From the NCBI GenBank assembly GCA_037954325.1, contig JBBMNZ010000028.1:10089501-10153500 (forward strand): DNA of 64,000 bases, given 5' to 3'. The notes under the pieces were generated by a model. It searched no databases. It was not told where the DNA came from and was given only the letters and a program-made list of their open reading frames with translations. How positions within the stretch are numbered: position 1 is the stretch's first letter; each line of letters begins with the position of its first letter. The position numbers and the translations under genes were made by a program. The stretch comes from Fistularia commersonii (taxonomy: Eukaryota; Chordata; Actinopteri; Syngnathiformes; Fistulariidae). Shown one piece after another: positions 1 to 12,943 of this stretch.

Positions 1-366
1 CCTCTCCAGAAGGTTGGTCAGCTTCCCCGCTGTCTCGCACATGTTCCTGGGGATGTTGAGGGCGCTGGCGATGGTCTCGTCGATTGGCTCCTGGAAGACA
101 GTGAAGTAAGGGATGGGTCTGTCCACGTCGGCCTGACGCGCATCCCTCAGGCACTCCTCGAACCTGGGCTTCACGATGTTCAGGACGTCTGTGGTGAGTT
201 TTTGAACGATATCGCAGCACATGTCTGTTATTGTCGCCACGGTGCCGGAGTCCAGGTTCCCCTCGGCCAGCATGACCCACTGGGCCGGAGAAAGTTCTAC
301 AAGATATTTATTTACCATGGGCACGAGGCCATCAGTTTGGATCAGGACCGGCTTCCTGCGGTCCAT
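1..366 (-). CDS. Unidentified intronless family, copy 1 (5' part only; runs off the left edge)
   Basis: The minus strand is open from an ATG at 366 to the window edge (122 codons). The product begins MDRRKPVLIQTDGLVP and continues with the motif SPAQWVMLAEGNLDS, which the three plus-strand copies at the right end share. It lacks the two residues NS (or DS) that the others have before KPVL, a two-codon difference. A second in-frame ATG at 387 would add seven residues (MEESRER), and a TAG lies just before that. I prefer 366 because it aligns with the starts of the other copies. The first 160 or so coding bases are nearly identical to copy 4 (about five differences). I recognise no domain and the function is unknown. 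It lies to the left of cacng2 exon 2 on the opposite strand, probably within cacng2 intron 1. Confidence 0.85.
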   Translation of the reverse strand, partial: MDRRKPVLIQTDGLVPMVNKYLVELSPAQWVMLAEGNLDSGTVATITDMCCDIVQKLTTDVLNIVKPRFEECLRDARQADVDRPIPYFTVFQEPIDETIASALNIPRNMCETAGKLTNLLER

Positions 367-387
367 GCGTTCCCTTGACTCTTCCAT

Positions 388-3300
388 ATAACTCTACAAT
401 GTTTCGAGGTCACCGAACTCAGATGCACCGGTGGGCTGACATTTACAAACTTCCAAGCTGACGTGAAACCACAGTGCTCACACACTACTGTAGTACGATC
501 CCCAACTGCAGTGCCCGTCATCACAAAATAGGACAGGTATTGTGAAAATCACAGCGGGGACCTGCCATCTTTGGACCGGGGACCCACTGTAAGCAGATCA
601 CAGAGCTGCACCGTCACTGAATCACAAGTAGTTTACTGCCAAAAACAAAAAACACACATCAGTAATTTATATGTGCTACTTACCGATTGAAAAAAAAATG
701 TGCTGAAACTATAGAGCGGCAGAATTATCCAGCCAGCGATCATTTCCGCAGTAATGTTTTTTACTGTGTGCAAATACACTATTATCCTGTGTAGTCCGAC
801 GTAACCTGTGAAAAATCACAGGACGTGCCAGTCAGCTGATGACATATAATTATGATGACTGGGAAAAAAAAAAAAAGCCTTGTGTTTATGTGTTTAATTT
901 ACAGTAACACTGTAATTTGTTACACTGTAACTACTATGTAGTGTGTTGACTCACAGTAATAGTGCAACGCTAAAGCAGTAATTACTGTTTGGCGTGTTTT
1001 CGTCATAGTATCAACAGGTACTCTGTGTAGCCACTTCTCTACTTTGTTTTTTTTTATTATCGTTTGTATTATTTCATAAATTCCCGGCTTTCCAGCTTCC
1101 AATGTTGGATAAGAATAATCGCTCCGCTAGTTGGGGTGTCTCGATGGTCTTTCACGATGAAGCGATTGGTAATCGCTTGTAAGAAACATAAGGTATAAAA
1201 TGCAAAGTCCATTTCCATCGTCATAAATTCATAAATCAAATGATCAAACTCCAACTGGATCCTCTTCTCAAACCTTTAGCAATCGCAGAATCCAGCGGGA
1301 AATGAATCCGTTGAGTTAGCGGCTACCCTCGCACTAGCGTCTCTTTCCTCATACGACACGTTGCTAGAATATTTAGCCGACGCATTCTGTTGTGAAGGCC
1401 GATCAAGGAAATTGAACCTGAGAGAAGGCACCGTCTGGTTATATTGTAGGAAATAAATCCTACAAATGTAAATATCTCAAAACGGTTGCCGTAGATGTGA
1501 CTCCCCGCGGGTCGGACACGGCCCGTAGTTTTCCCGCCTCGGGGGTTAAAACAATGAATACCTTTTACAAGTCAGTGAACAGCTGATCTCTCCTACCTTC
1601 TCACCTTTCACATCGGTAATAAAATAGTTATGATCCCGTAAAATCGACCACATTTTATTAAATTTATCGCTTGTGGTCACTGTTAACTCCACCCTCACAC
1701 ACACACACACACTGTCCTCATGTGATCCCGACCTCACGGTTGGAATCCAGTTGATTTAGATGAGATCAATGAGCAGCTGTTTCCAGGGGATTTATGGGGC
1801 CCAGACATGTCTGTGCTCACTCTGCAGATTTTGCGCTGATACCGTGAGCTCCGTCCTCCGGGTCCGTGACATAAATCGCACGGCGGGTTGGGGGGGTCAA
1901 ATCATTTAGGATCCATCATGGCAGATGAGCACCGGCGAGCCAGAGGTGAAAACGTGGAAAAAGGACACCTGGTTCTGCTGATGAGATGTAAACCTCAGCT
2001 GTCGGCGAGGAAGCGTTACATCACTCACCCCCCCCTCCCCTGTTGCTATACGGCGCTAACTTTTGACCGCAAGTTCCCGAAAGCCACCCAACGCCGGGTT
2101 CCGGAGAGTTCTTTCTCTTTCTGACGGCATGGGTTTCCTTGCCGCTCCGTCTAGAGCTGAAGGAGCGTTGATATTTATTTATAAATCTGTCACACTGCAT
2201 CCCCCTCCCATCACCAGCAAAGGCTTTTCTCCTCAGATCTTATTTTTTTGCAGAATTGTTTGAAGTAGAGGTTGTTGTTGTTGTTTTTTTTTTTTTTGGT
2301 TGGGGGGGGGGGGGGGGGGACTTGACAGAGGATCCGAACGGGATCTGACGCCAACGTTGCCGGAGCGGCCGGGTCTTTGATATCTCCCGATCTGCTGGAT
2401 GACGAACGGCGGCGTTCATCAACATCCGGTCGCCAGGGAGACTCGAAACCGGCTCCGCTTGGACGAACCTTTCGAATTAACGCCGGCCGATTCGAAAGCG
2501 CAAACACCTGACTGCGGAAGGTCTGTCGCTCTGATGTCTCGGGTTTCAATGGGGAGTGAAGGAGCGACCTGGGGAGGTCAGAGGTCAGAGGTCAGAGGTG
2601 ACGCGTGGCAGCACCAAGGTGCAGGGTTCTAGTATGCTTGGTTCTTGATGTGTGTTCTCTCGCCTGGCTACTTTCCACGCTCTCCGTCTTCCTCCCATAT
2701 CCCAAAAACAGTCTCTGGAGGCTATAGGTGTGTGTGAGAAAGTGAATGATTGACAGCTGACCCAGATTAAGTCCACGTCCCCCAGTGTGTAAGGAAGTGA
2801 AGGGGTTGAATGAATGAATGAGTGTGTTTTCCAGAGTTACCCACTCCAGGCACTCAATCCCCCTTTTGTTTGATCGTTTTATGAGGCGAATAACCTCAGG
2901 TGATCGGACGTCGTCACGGCGCCCGCGGCACCCAGAGGGTTCAGCCTGCGGGTTTGATGGAAAGTCGCCGTGACAACAGCTGAACAAAACCAATAAAAGG
3001 GCGATCGCTGAATTAATCCGGGCATTACTTCCATGCTTGCTGTGGTGAAGATGATTGACAGGGATGATGGTTATTTGGATCTGGTGGAACGGGATGGACG
3101 CTTCTCCACTTCACGTTTGCTGCAGATACTTTGTGCCGGTGGATGACGCGGGTCGGCGTCGCCCCGGCGACGGGCCGCTTTAATTTTTGGCAAAAGATTC
3201 TTTATTCAAGCATCATCAAGAGAGTTGCTGAAGCTTCTCTTCCAGAACATCTGCAAATGACTGCATGGAGATGTTGGGTAGTTCTGACTCCAGGGTGTGA

Positions 3301-4852
3301 CAAATCTTCATTTATTATTTCTAAAAATATTGGCAATCTATTGATAATCTCCAAAATGATGCATCATGTAGTTTCTGCCATTTGTCACCACGTGGCCCGC
3401 CGCCCCAAGACTCTCTCTCATTGGTCCAAGGTAATGTGCTGTGATTTACCTGTGGAAAAAAAAAACACAAACGTCCTCAGCTCGTCTCATTTTATAAAAT
3501 CCCTCTCGTTCCCCCGTCTGCATGTGTGTGTTTGTGCTGGACCGGTCAGCGCGGGCAGAGCGTGTCCATGGTGACGAGCCGACGGCGAGTCGTCCGGGGG
3601 AACTCGAACCCCCCGGGGATGGTGTCTGTTTCTCGGAGGTGTTGCCGAGGTCTCGGCCGAGCCGGGGTTCTGGGAACGCCGCCCCCGACGAGGAGCTGTT
3701 TTCCGGACCGGAAGGCGGCACTGAGTCACCGGCTCCTCGTTGTCCCTGGACGTGAAACCTCATCCGGCCGCTGGTTCTCCGGCTCGCCCTCCCGTCGCCG
3801 ACGCGCTATCCCACTTGACCCTTCCGAAAGATACGATGGACGTTCCACGGCGGAGCTCTGCGAATGTTTTCCGGTTCTAAAGTGAATCTGATAATGCGGG
3901 GCTCCGGGTGAGAGGTGACCTTTCCCCCGGCGGAGAAGCTCAACCCCGGATTTATTTTAGTCCGCAGGTAGAAACCTGAACTAGCAGCCCCGTCTGGGTT
4001 TTTCATTTTCCTATCGGTGACACTCGACAGTGAAAGTTACATAACTTTTCCCGCCCCAAACAAACTATGGATTGGCGACCGAATGCTCGGGGCGATCACG
4101 AAAAGGCAGGCGTGCACAGTCGGGGCCGGGGGAAGCAAACATCCCTGAGCTGCGGTTCCGCGTCGGTGTTCTCCCAGCGGGGAGGACGCGAACGGAGGAC
4201 GCGTTTCCAAGAATAGACAAATATCAAAAAGGCCTGGCTAAAAATAAGGTGATTCGAACGGGTGTAAAAGAAAGCCGTGCATGAAGTGTGTGTGTGTGTG
4301 TGTTTGTGGTGATGGAGAGGGTCAGACCCCAATGTTATCTCCCCCTCCCTCTCACCTCTGCCACCCTGCCATGTGGAGACCTGAGGCAGAAGGGCCACTG
4401 CGGTCTGACGCTCCCATCACACCCTTCCCCCTCCCTGCGAGGTGCGTCTTAATTTACGAGCTCGGATTCCTATCACTTAGAGACGCGGAGGACGGGAGAG
4501 ATCAGTCATGTGACCTTGCAGCCCCCAACCCTAAAGAAAAAAAAAAAGAAATCCCGATTCCTCGCCGGTTGACGTCGAGGACCTTCACGCACTTGGATGA
4601 TGGAGGAGCACTTTCACACTCTGTGGTCAGAGGGAAAACCCTCAAACGGCTCCGGAGGGCAACTGAGGGGGCAAGGTACCCTGTCAATCACGGAGAAACG
4701 GATCATCAGCTAACAGCCTTGTCGGTCTGAGTGCGAGCGGCCTGGAAATTCGGATAAGCCCCGCCCCCTTTCTACAAAACATTAAAAAAATGCATGGAAT
4801 TCATCAGCAAACCTTTAACCTCTGCTGTTCATGTCCATAGCGACCGCATGCG

Positions 4853-4928
<76 letters not shown>

Positions 4929-5654
4929 GGGGCCTCCCTGCCTCGGCGGGGTCATTACTAAGATGAATACAGTGATTATGAGGAGGGAGAAGGTGTGATT
5001 ATGAAGATGAATATGGCGATTAGGGCCGCGGTCGCTGCTTCCAGGGCAGCTGTTCATTAGCAGGAAGAGGACGTCACGGCGGCGCAACACGCCGAATCCG
5101 TCACCTTGCGCATTTTACGAGCGCGAGATCTCCCGGGAAGCGGGTGATCGGCTGGTGGTCGAGCCGGGTGTCCGCGTGGGGGCATGTGATCTCCCTCATC
5201 CTAAATGTATCCATGGCGACAAGAGCGGCAACGGATGCCGCGGGGACAAAGGAACGGCGGTGGCGGGCGAAAGCGGGGAAGGGGTTGCTTGACACGCGCT
5301 CTGCGGTTGACAGGAAAGTTTTGAGAACGCCGCCCACCGGCGAATCAGAAGTGGGCTTAAATCTCGCTCCGGCCGCCCACTCGTCTGAACGTCTTCCTGC
5401 CCCCCCCGATTCACTCTCAACCCCCCCTCCTCCGTGTTTATGTCTCATCCAGCTCTTTGTCTCCGTCCGCCGCCAAGCCCGGGCCGCACTTGGCGGCGGA
5501 CGGAGGGTTGTGAGCGGAGGCGGGCCTGACCCGGAAGTCTGGCTCTCCTCAGGCGTCCAGGAAGGATTAGTCTTCCTCCCTCACGCTGGCGGATATTTAC
5601 TCCGCCGTCAGAAGCAAAGGCAGCGTGAAGTGGAAGGTATTTTACCGGATTTGT

Positions 5655-5688
<34 letters not shown>

Positions 5689-6613
5689 CTAATCGCCCCA
5701 AGTATCTGTAAGTATCAGCAGTTTTATCTTCCTTCTTTTTACGGGAGATGAGTGAGTCGGATGTCTGTGATTGACAGCTTAGCCCCGCCCCCTGCTCAAT
5801 GTAACATGGTGTTTTTTTTTTTGTTTTTTTTTCAACGAGATGCACATTTTGGACGGGGTAACCATCCCTTCAGATTAGAAACTCCGGGATTATCTCCGGA
5901 CAGAGGACTTCTGTTTCTTCTCTCCAGCCTGAGGCGCTGGTTTCTCCCCTGACCCCCTGCCCCAGGCCCCTCGCCGGCATTTACAGAAGGAGGAGACCTC
6001 TGAAATAAGCGGCATTATAAAACATTTACCGGCCTGCTGAGTTTACATGTCTTACAAGAAAAAGGAGCGTTAAGTGTCACATAAATCTTTCAGCGCACTA
6101 ATTGAAGTGTTTCCCCACCGCTGCGGAATCAACTACAAAACGCGGCGTCCCGGATCTCCGACCCAGGAGGCTGCCGTGCATTCGTACGTGAATGCATTCT
6201 GCAGAGAAATGGTGCGAGTGACCATCCCAGACCCCAGCGCTCGCACACCTTCCACCTTTCCGTCCCCCTTTTGTAAGGAGGGAAATTAAAAAAAGGAACA
6301 TATTGTAATTGCCGGCTGCACGTGGATTGTGGGGGGGGAGGGGGGTTGCAGGATTCGGTGGCATTATACCTGCAGTTTATGGGGTGGGGTGGTGTGTGAG
6401 GGTTATGCATAAATAGTTTAATCCTATGCAGGAACGTTTGATGGTGACGGGGCAGTTTTTTAATGTTTCTAAGGACACCGAAGACTTAATATACCCCCCT
6501 CTGCACCTTACACCCCCCCCAGCCTCATCCCTCTGTGTCCTTCAGCACCTCTCCGTCCCCTGCCCTTTCTGTATCCACCCCTCCTCCTTACCCTGCTGCA
6601 TTACTGCCCCCCC

Positions 6614-6647
<34 letters not shown>

Positions 6648-8672
6648 AGCTCTGCGCTGTCTTCACCCTCCTCTCCTCCCTCACTTCTGAAAATCACTGG
6701 GATTAAGCGCAGGAGCTGCACCATGACGGCACGATTACTATGGTAGCAACGACAACAACGGCAATTTGGGAAGTCACTGTGCAGGTTCTCTTGCCTGGGT
6801 TCTCCCAGTTGGGATTTTTTTGTTTTTAAATCCCAAAGTCCTGACTCAGAAGGGGAAAATCTGCGGTGCAGATTCCTGGTTCTCCTGCGACCAAGCTGGG
6901 ATTCTGGAGATCTGATACCTGCTGATCCCCTGCCGGACCAGCGGGCCCTCGAAGCCCTGACAAGGCCAAGTGTTTTGACTGCTTGGAGAGAAATGTGTGT
7001 GTGTGTGTGTGTGTGAAAAAAGTCAGCTTGAGTTCTTCGCGTCCTCGTTCTCCTGAACCAAATAGCTGTCTATCAGCGACGCTCTGTGATTGGCCGAGCG
7101 ATTGAACTCAGTAGACTGAAATCAAACCGCTCGTGTGTGTGTGAAGTGAATCCAGTCTCAGCGCCGTCAGAGCGCATTTCTGTCAAAATTACAGTGTCAA
7201 AAAGAAAAGGTCCTGGACACACACCGTGCTTGTATGTGTTTGTGTGTGTGTGTGTGTGTGTGTTCTGATTCAGTCAAAACAAACAATCCATCGAAATCGT
7301 CCTCGGAACAGATGGCAGTGGATTTTCGAACCAAACGCTTCACGCACGTCTTGGATGGGAGCCGTGACACTTCCGTGACTTTTCTCTTTTATGAGTCTCT
7401 TTCTGATGTGTGTGCGCACATCAAACCCCCATGCCGACACACACAAACACACACACACACACACACACACAATGTGCACGTGGCCCATTCACGGCGTATA
7501 CCCGCACCCTGCTGCGCTCATCGTGCCTCCCTGCCAAGGCTTCCTCTGCAACACCTGGCGCCATGGTAACCAACACCTGCTCACCTAATTAGAGGGACAC
7601 TGGAGGGAGAGGAGATGAAGAAGTTAATGAAACGCTAATCTGCTCCAATCAAACACCCAGGTGCCTGACTAGCTTAGCGGCGGCAGCAGGTTGCCGTAAT
7701 AGGCGCCTTATGGGCGCCTCCCCCGCCATGACACCTCCACTGACCCCATCAGTGTGAAAGCTCCGTAGGGGGGGTCGGAGGAGTCGGATGGCGGCCGGAC
7801 CTGGAGCCGGCTGCCGAGGAAGAGCGGCAGTTGGAGCGGCTCCAGGACGCGGCAGCTGCGTCGCTCTTGTTTACAAGCCGCCACCTGCTGCCAGAGGAGC
7901 CCGCTCTGCTCGGCGTGGAGCTGTAGCTCCAGAGTTGACGCTCCAGAAGTGGAGGAGGACTTTGCTTCGGGAGCGACGGATCGTCTACATCCCGCTCATA
8001 GGGTCGGGCCGGCGGACGATCACGGCTCTCCCCGGGCCAAGAGGCAGGGTTTTTACCTAGATTTCGGCCGTCAATCTGTACGGCCGTCCTCTCTCTTCGA
8101 TGAACCTACTGATCTGCGGGAGGAAGACGGAGAACAAGATCCCACAGAGAAAACCCTTTTCTCGGTGGCCGCCGTGGAAATCCGAATTTATACTACGATA
8201 GTAAGAAATAGGAATTTCGAATATTAGATTGTTGGCAGTTCTGCTTCTGCGGCAAACACATCCAAGTGCCCTTGAGCTGGACACTGACACAGCGTCAGCA
8301 GTGTGTGTGTGTGTGTGTGTTGAACAGCTGAACAGGAGGCTGTCATAAAAAGGCTTTGGAAACGTGAATTCATGACAACAGGCCAATGGTTGTCATGGTT
8401 ACCAAGGTTTCACTGTATTATGGAGGTTGAAGGACTTCTATTATTCGCTATGTTTTGTTTTTTTTTTCAGACACAGCAAGAGATTTTTCCGTCATGGTCG
8501 CCCTGTTTTGTCTGATTGCTAATTATAGACCGATCAACCAATAATCACACCCGGTTATCAATAGATCGGGGGGTTAGAGCGCGGGCCGAGGGGGGGGTAT
8601 CCTAGCTCTGACCCGGTAGGCGGTTCCTCAACGACCTCCGCTCACCTCTTCTCTCTCCTCCCCCCCTTCCAG
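388..8672. other. Non-coding stretch: probable cacng2 intron 1 (3' part)
   Basis: No convincing gene was seen. No open stretch resembles stargazin exon 1, which should encode about 70 residues with the first membrane segment, so that exon lies outside the window. The stretch contains a palindrome CCTGTGA/TCACAGG at 805-822, an AT-rich block with repeated ACAGTAA/TTACTGT words (about 890-1000), an 18-G run at 2302-2319, four tandem AGGT(C/G)A words at 2575-2601 and many TG/CA tracts. Short open frames on both strands are made of microsatellite or GC-rich sequence and are not supported as genes. Confidence 0.6.
4855..4925. repeat. (TG)n microsatellite, 71 bp, uninterrupted
   Basis: This pure TG dinucleotide tract is the longest in the window. 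It lies in presumed cacng2 intron 1 and is long enough to be highly polymorphic and able to adopt Z-DNA. Confidence 0.98.
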
Positions 8673-8948
8673 GAAACTTCAAGGGGATGTGTAAACAGAT
8701 CGACCACTTCCCCGAGGACACGGATTACGAGGCCGACCCGTCAGAGTACTTCTTACGTGAGTACCTTCCTGCTCGGAGAACATCCTCCCCGCGTTCTTAC
8801 CACACATAACATATTTGAGAACCTTCCCTGTTTCTTTTTTTTTTTTTTTCTTTTTTCCTCGGCCTCAGACTGCCGCTCGCTGCCAGTAGCTGCTCTTGGC
8901 TGACCCGGCTCAGTCCTGCCAAGCAGCCCGTGTGTTTTCACAGTCGGG

Positions 8949-8981
<33 letters not shown>

Positions 8982-10187
8982 CTGTAAGGCAGAGTTACAG
9001 TCGGCTGTGTACCCTGTAAACACAGCCCATTGATTTCTGCTCTCCTTTCCTTTGTGAAAGCAACACAGAGACACTCATCCAACTCATTTGCCTGTTAATC
9101 CTAAAAGTCACAACAGAGATGAGTGTGTGTGTGTGTGTGTGTGTGGGGGGGGTGTCATGGCCGCCAGCTCCTCGCCGCGTTCCTCCACGGCCAACAGAGT
9201 TGCTGGACAACAGGGAGCTTGTAAAATCTCTATGTTGCGGAGTTTTTCCCCCACAGACTTTCGCTGCTGAGACGTGAAACGGCTGGGGGTCAGCGGGGGG
9301 TTTGTTTGTGTTGCCATGGTTACTGCGGATGCCACTGCTGTCAGAGGAAAGTGGTTAAAGCTCTTTGCCATAGACTTTTAGAGTAATGTGCTGGAATTAC
9401 TAGAGGGTAGCATTGTAAAAACAAAAATGTAGAATGAAAAGGCTGTAATAATTTAGTCATCAACTCAATGCATTTACTATTCAAAAGTCATATTTACATC
9501 GTAACACCATGACGCACTCTTTCTTAACCCGTGAAAAGTTTGTTTTTTCTTTTATCACGATCGAAAACTGTTGCTAATGTTCATGTTAGTTGCAGCCGCT
9601 AACGTGCGTAATATAGGGGAAAAGAAATACTGAATATGCAACTATGCAATACTGTGCTACAAAAAAAAAACAAAAAACAGATGAAGTCAGAAAAATGAAT
9701 TCAGAGAATTTGGACAGAACCTAATCCTCTCTGGGTTTGAGACACTTGCAAAAAGAACGCCTGGCAGGAAAAGGGTTAAAAAAAAGTTTGTAGCAGTTGA
9801 AACAGCACTTATAATTATACCGACCCCCCCGGCAGTGGCTTGAAACAGGAAGTCAGACCTGTCTGCCCCCCGCCGGGAACGGCGATGGCAGTGCTGCAGA
9901 CGAAACCCCCGGCCAATCGGAGCGGGCAGCCCCATCTGCGGGTGCGAGAGAGAGCGTTAGCATAGCCGGCTAGCAATGATCTGGATGGGGAGGCAGCTCT
10001 ATGATGAAGAGCGTCTCTGGCCAGGCTCTCGCCGCCACCGCCGCTTGCTGGGTTTACATTGACCTCCTCCCCGAGCTGTGGTTGGAGGAGAGGGCCGCAT
10101 ACTCCCAGCGGCCTGCCAATTAGGACACTCATATCCATAAATATTTCAGCCTCCTTCTTATATAGGTCAGCCCCCCCCCCCTCCTAA

Positions 10188-10218
<31 letters not shown>

Positions 10219-12907
10219 AAATCATAATATTTCCCGTCATGAGCCGAGCGTCGCTTGTTGTCTTCACTCTGGCAAGTGAGAGAAGCGTGATGATTCAGAG
10301 CATTAGGCGGCTCCGCCTGTTTAAATGCTTTCCCAGCATGCCGAGGTGCACGCCGGGGTGCACGCCGAGGTCACAAGGGACGCCGCATCCCAGACCGAGA
10401 CCTTCGCCCCACGTTTTTTTTTCCTTTCCCATTGGCACGTCTCAAGAAAACGTACCCGTGGTTCCCTGAAACAAGAGTCTGACGAGGCTTCTGGGCAGCC
10501 TGAGACGCTCTCACAAGCCGGAAATGGGGGTTGAGGTATGGGGGAGGGGTGTTACACAACAGAGATGATGTCACTTCAGGTGAAAGCCCGCAGGAAATGA
10601 CGTCATCGCAGAGCTTGCCTGTCCAAAAATCGAGGGGACACACCGCTGACGTCATCGCAAAAGACAGTGGGGAGGGAAATATTCAGGCGGTGATGAGTGG
10701 AAATCTGACTCTCCTCTGCCAAACGTGCACCCACGCAATGCGCACACACACACACGTCCACTGTCCTTTTGCCGACATTCACACACTCAAATCCATGCAA
10801 ACACCCCCACATACATATCAGCATCTTTTTTTCCGCGTGTGTGTGTGTGTGTGTGTGTGTGCATGTGCGTGCCTTCTCTGCGCTCTCCCAATAGCAAAGC
10901 AGTTCGCACATCCACACGGGATTATATAAGCCAGCTGAGGCGCTCTAAAGCGCCGGTGGGGTTTTTTAGATCTCGCCGTGTCGGAGCTCCCATCATCCTC
11001 TGCTCCGTGCTGCGCCGAGCAGCTGAGAGAAGAAAAGGAAGAAGAAAACGCCCCAGTTACGCAAGAGACGGATACAGAGCCACATCAATAGGCCGCAAGG
11101 GGAGAGGGGGGGTGGCTGATCCGGGGGGGGGGGGGGGGTCGCCATCCTGCCCGCCTCGCAGCGGACCCTCGGACTTTGGTCCCGGACCAAATTGGCATTT
11201 CAGAGCTAAAGCTAATTGTGATCGTTAGAGCTAATGCTAATTTGGTTTGGCCGGTGTTTCAGAGCGGCGCGGTTGAAATATTCATTCAGGTGAAGGAGAT
11301 TCCGCTGGGCTCCTTGGTGCGCTTTTCGAGATCCTCCCAATGGGTCGATCTCCGGCCGCCGCGCGGCTCTTGACGAAACGATGCCCGTCTTTAAAACAAT
11401 GAAAAAGTGCCCCTCTATGAAATGACGACCCTTTACGAAACGGCGCTACTCTGTGAAACAATGAAATGTGTCCCTCTATGACACGATGAAAGATGCTCCT
11501 CCATGAAACAATGAAGATCCCCCTTTCTGAGACAGTGAAACAATGCTTTTCTATGAAATAATGACATGTGCCTCTCTTTGAAATGATGATCCTCTACCAA
11601 ACAACGAGAAGATGCCCCTTTATGAAACAATGCCCTTCCATGAATGAATGAAGGTTCTCCTCTCTGAAATGATTAAACGATGAAACTAACGCGCCTCTTT
11701 CTGAAACAATGAAACGATGCGCGACTATGAAAGGATGAAACAATGCCCCTCTATGAAACAATAAAAGGGCGTCTCTCTATGAACAAATAAAAAAACGCAC
11801 CAGAATGAAACATTGTAATGGTACCCCTCTATGGAATGATGGCCCTTTATGGAAAAATCCAACGCTATGAGATGATAACCTTTTATGAAATGATGAAAAG
11901 GCGCTCCTTTATGAAACTATCCCTCTTAATGACTTAATGAAAAAACATGACCTGCTATGAAACCATGAAACGCTCTCATCACCCCGTGAATTTTTAACGT
12001 CACAGCAGTGAAGGCGTTGCTGTCCAAGCACTTCAAGAACTTGCCTAAAAGTCCAGTCACACTAGGAGGGCTTATTTTGACCCCCAACCGGAGGTGGCGG
12101 GGGATGATACGGCTCCGGCTTAGGTTTCGGGATATCGGGATGAAGGATTTTAATCCCAAATTAACCACCCGCCCCGCCCCCCCGTGGGTACTCGCTGACA
12201 TTGGCAGGGGCCGGACCCTCATCGCCTCCGTGCGCCCGAGGCCTCGCAGCCGACTGGACGCCAGCCCGATAAAATCAATGGGTCTGGAGCAGGGACACGC
12301 AGGGATGGACGGTGAGGGGATTGGGGGGGTGATGGGTGATGATGGGGGGGGGGGGGGCGCCAGGTGTCTCACCCAGCTGGTGGCAAGACGTCCGTTCTGT
12401 CAGGTGTGCCCGCAGGTCGCGGCGACATTGACTGTCCTCTTCCTCACACCGCGTCTTCGGCATCAAATACAGACACCTATAACACACACACACACACACA
12501 CATAGACCGGTAAATCCAAAGACAGTCATCATTGTCGACGAAGTGCTAACTCGACTTTTTACAGGAAGCCCGGAAAGCTGCGAGGTGAGCGCAGAATTAT
12601 AAAAGAGGGCGGCAGCGCCTCTCCGGACGCTTTCCTCTTGAGGGAGAAGTCGAAGTTTTGTTTGTTTGTTTGTTTGTTTTTTTGATCGATGGTGTCAAAT
12701 ATAACAACGAAAAACTCTCAAGGCTGTTGTTGGCATCTTCTGCCAGGCTGTCCACTCAGGCCTGGGCCAAGCCGGAGCCTCTGTGGCGCCTCCCGCAGGC
12801 CTGCAGGCACAGGGACGCCTCGTCACATTCAGGTTTATGGTGTGCATTTATTAGATTCAGAGAGAGAGAGATGCCTGCTGTCAATTAATAAGTTAAAAAG
12901 GAAGTCG

Positions 12908-12943
<36 letters not shown>

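Noticed and set aside
7788..8227. GC-rich plus-strand frames starting MAAGPGAG and MEEDFASG, considered as cacng2 exon 1
   Set aside because: They show no similarity to the stargazin first exon (signal-anchor segment and first extracellular loop) and end without a phase-matched donor.
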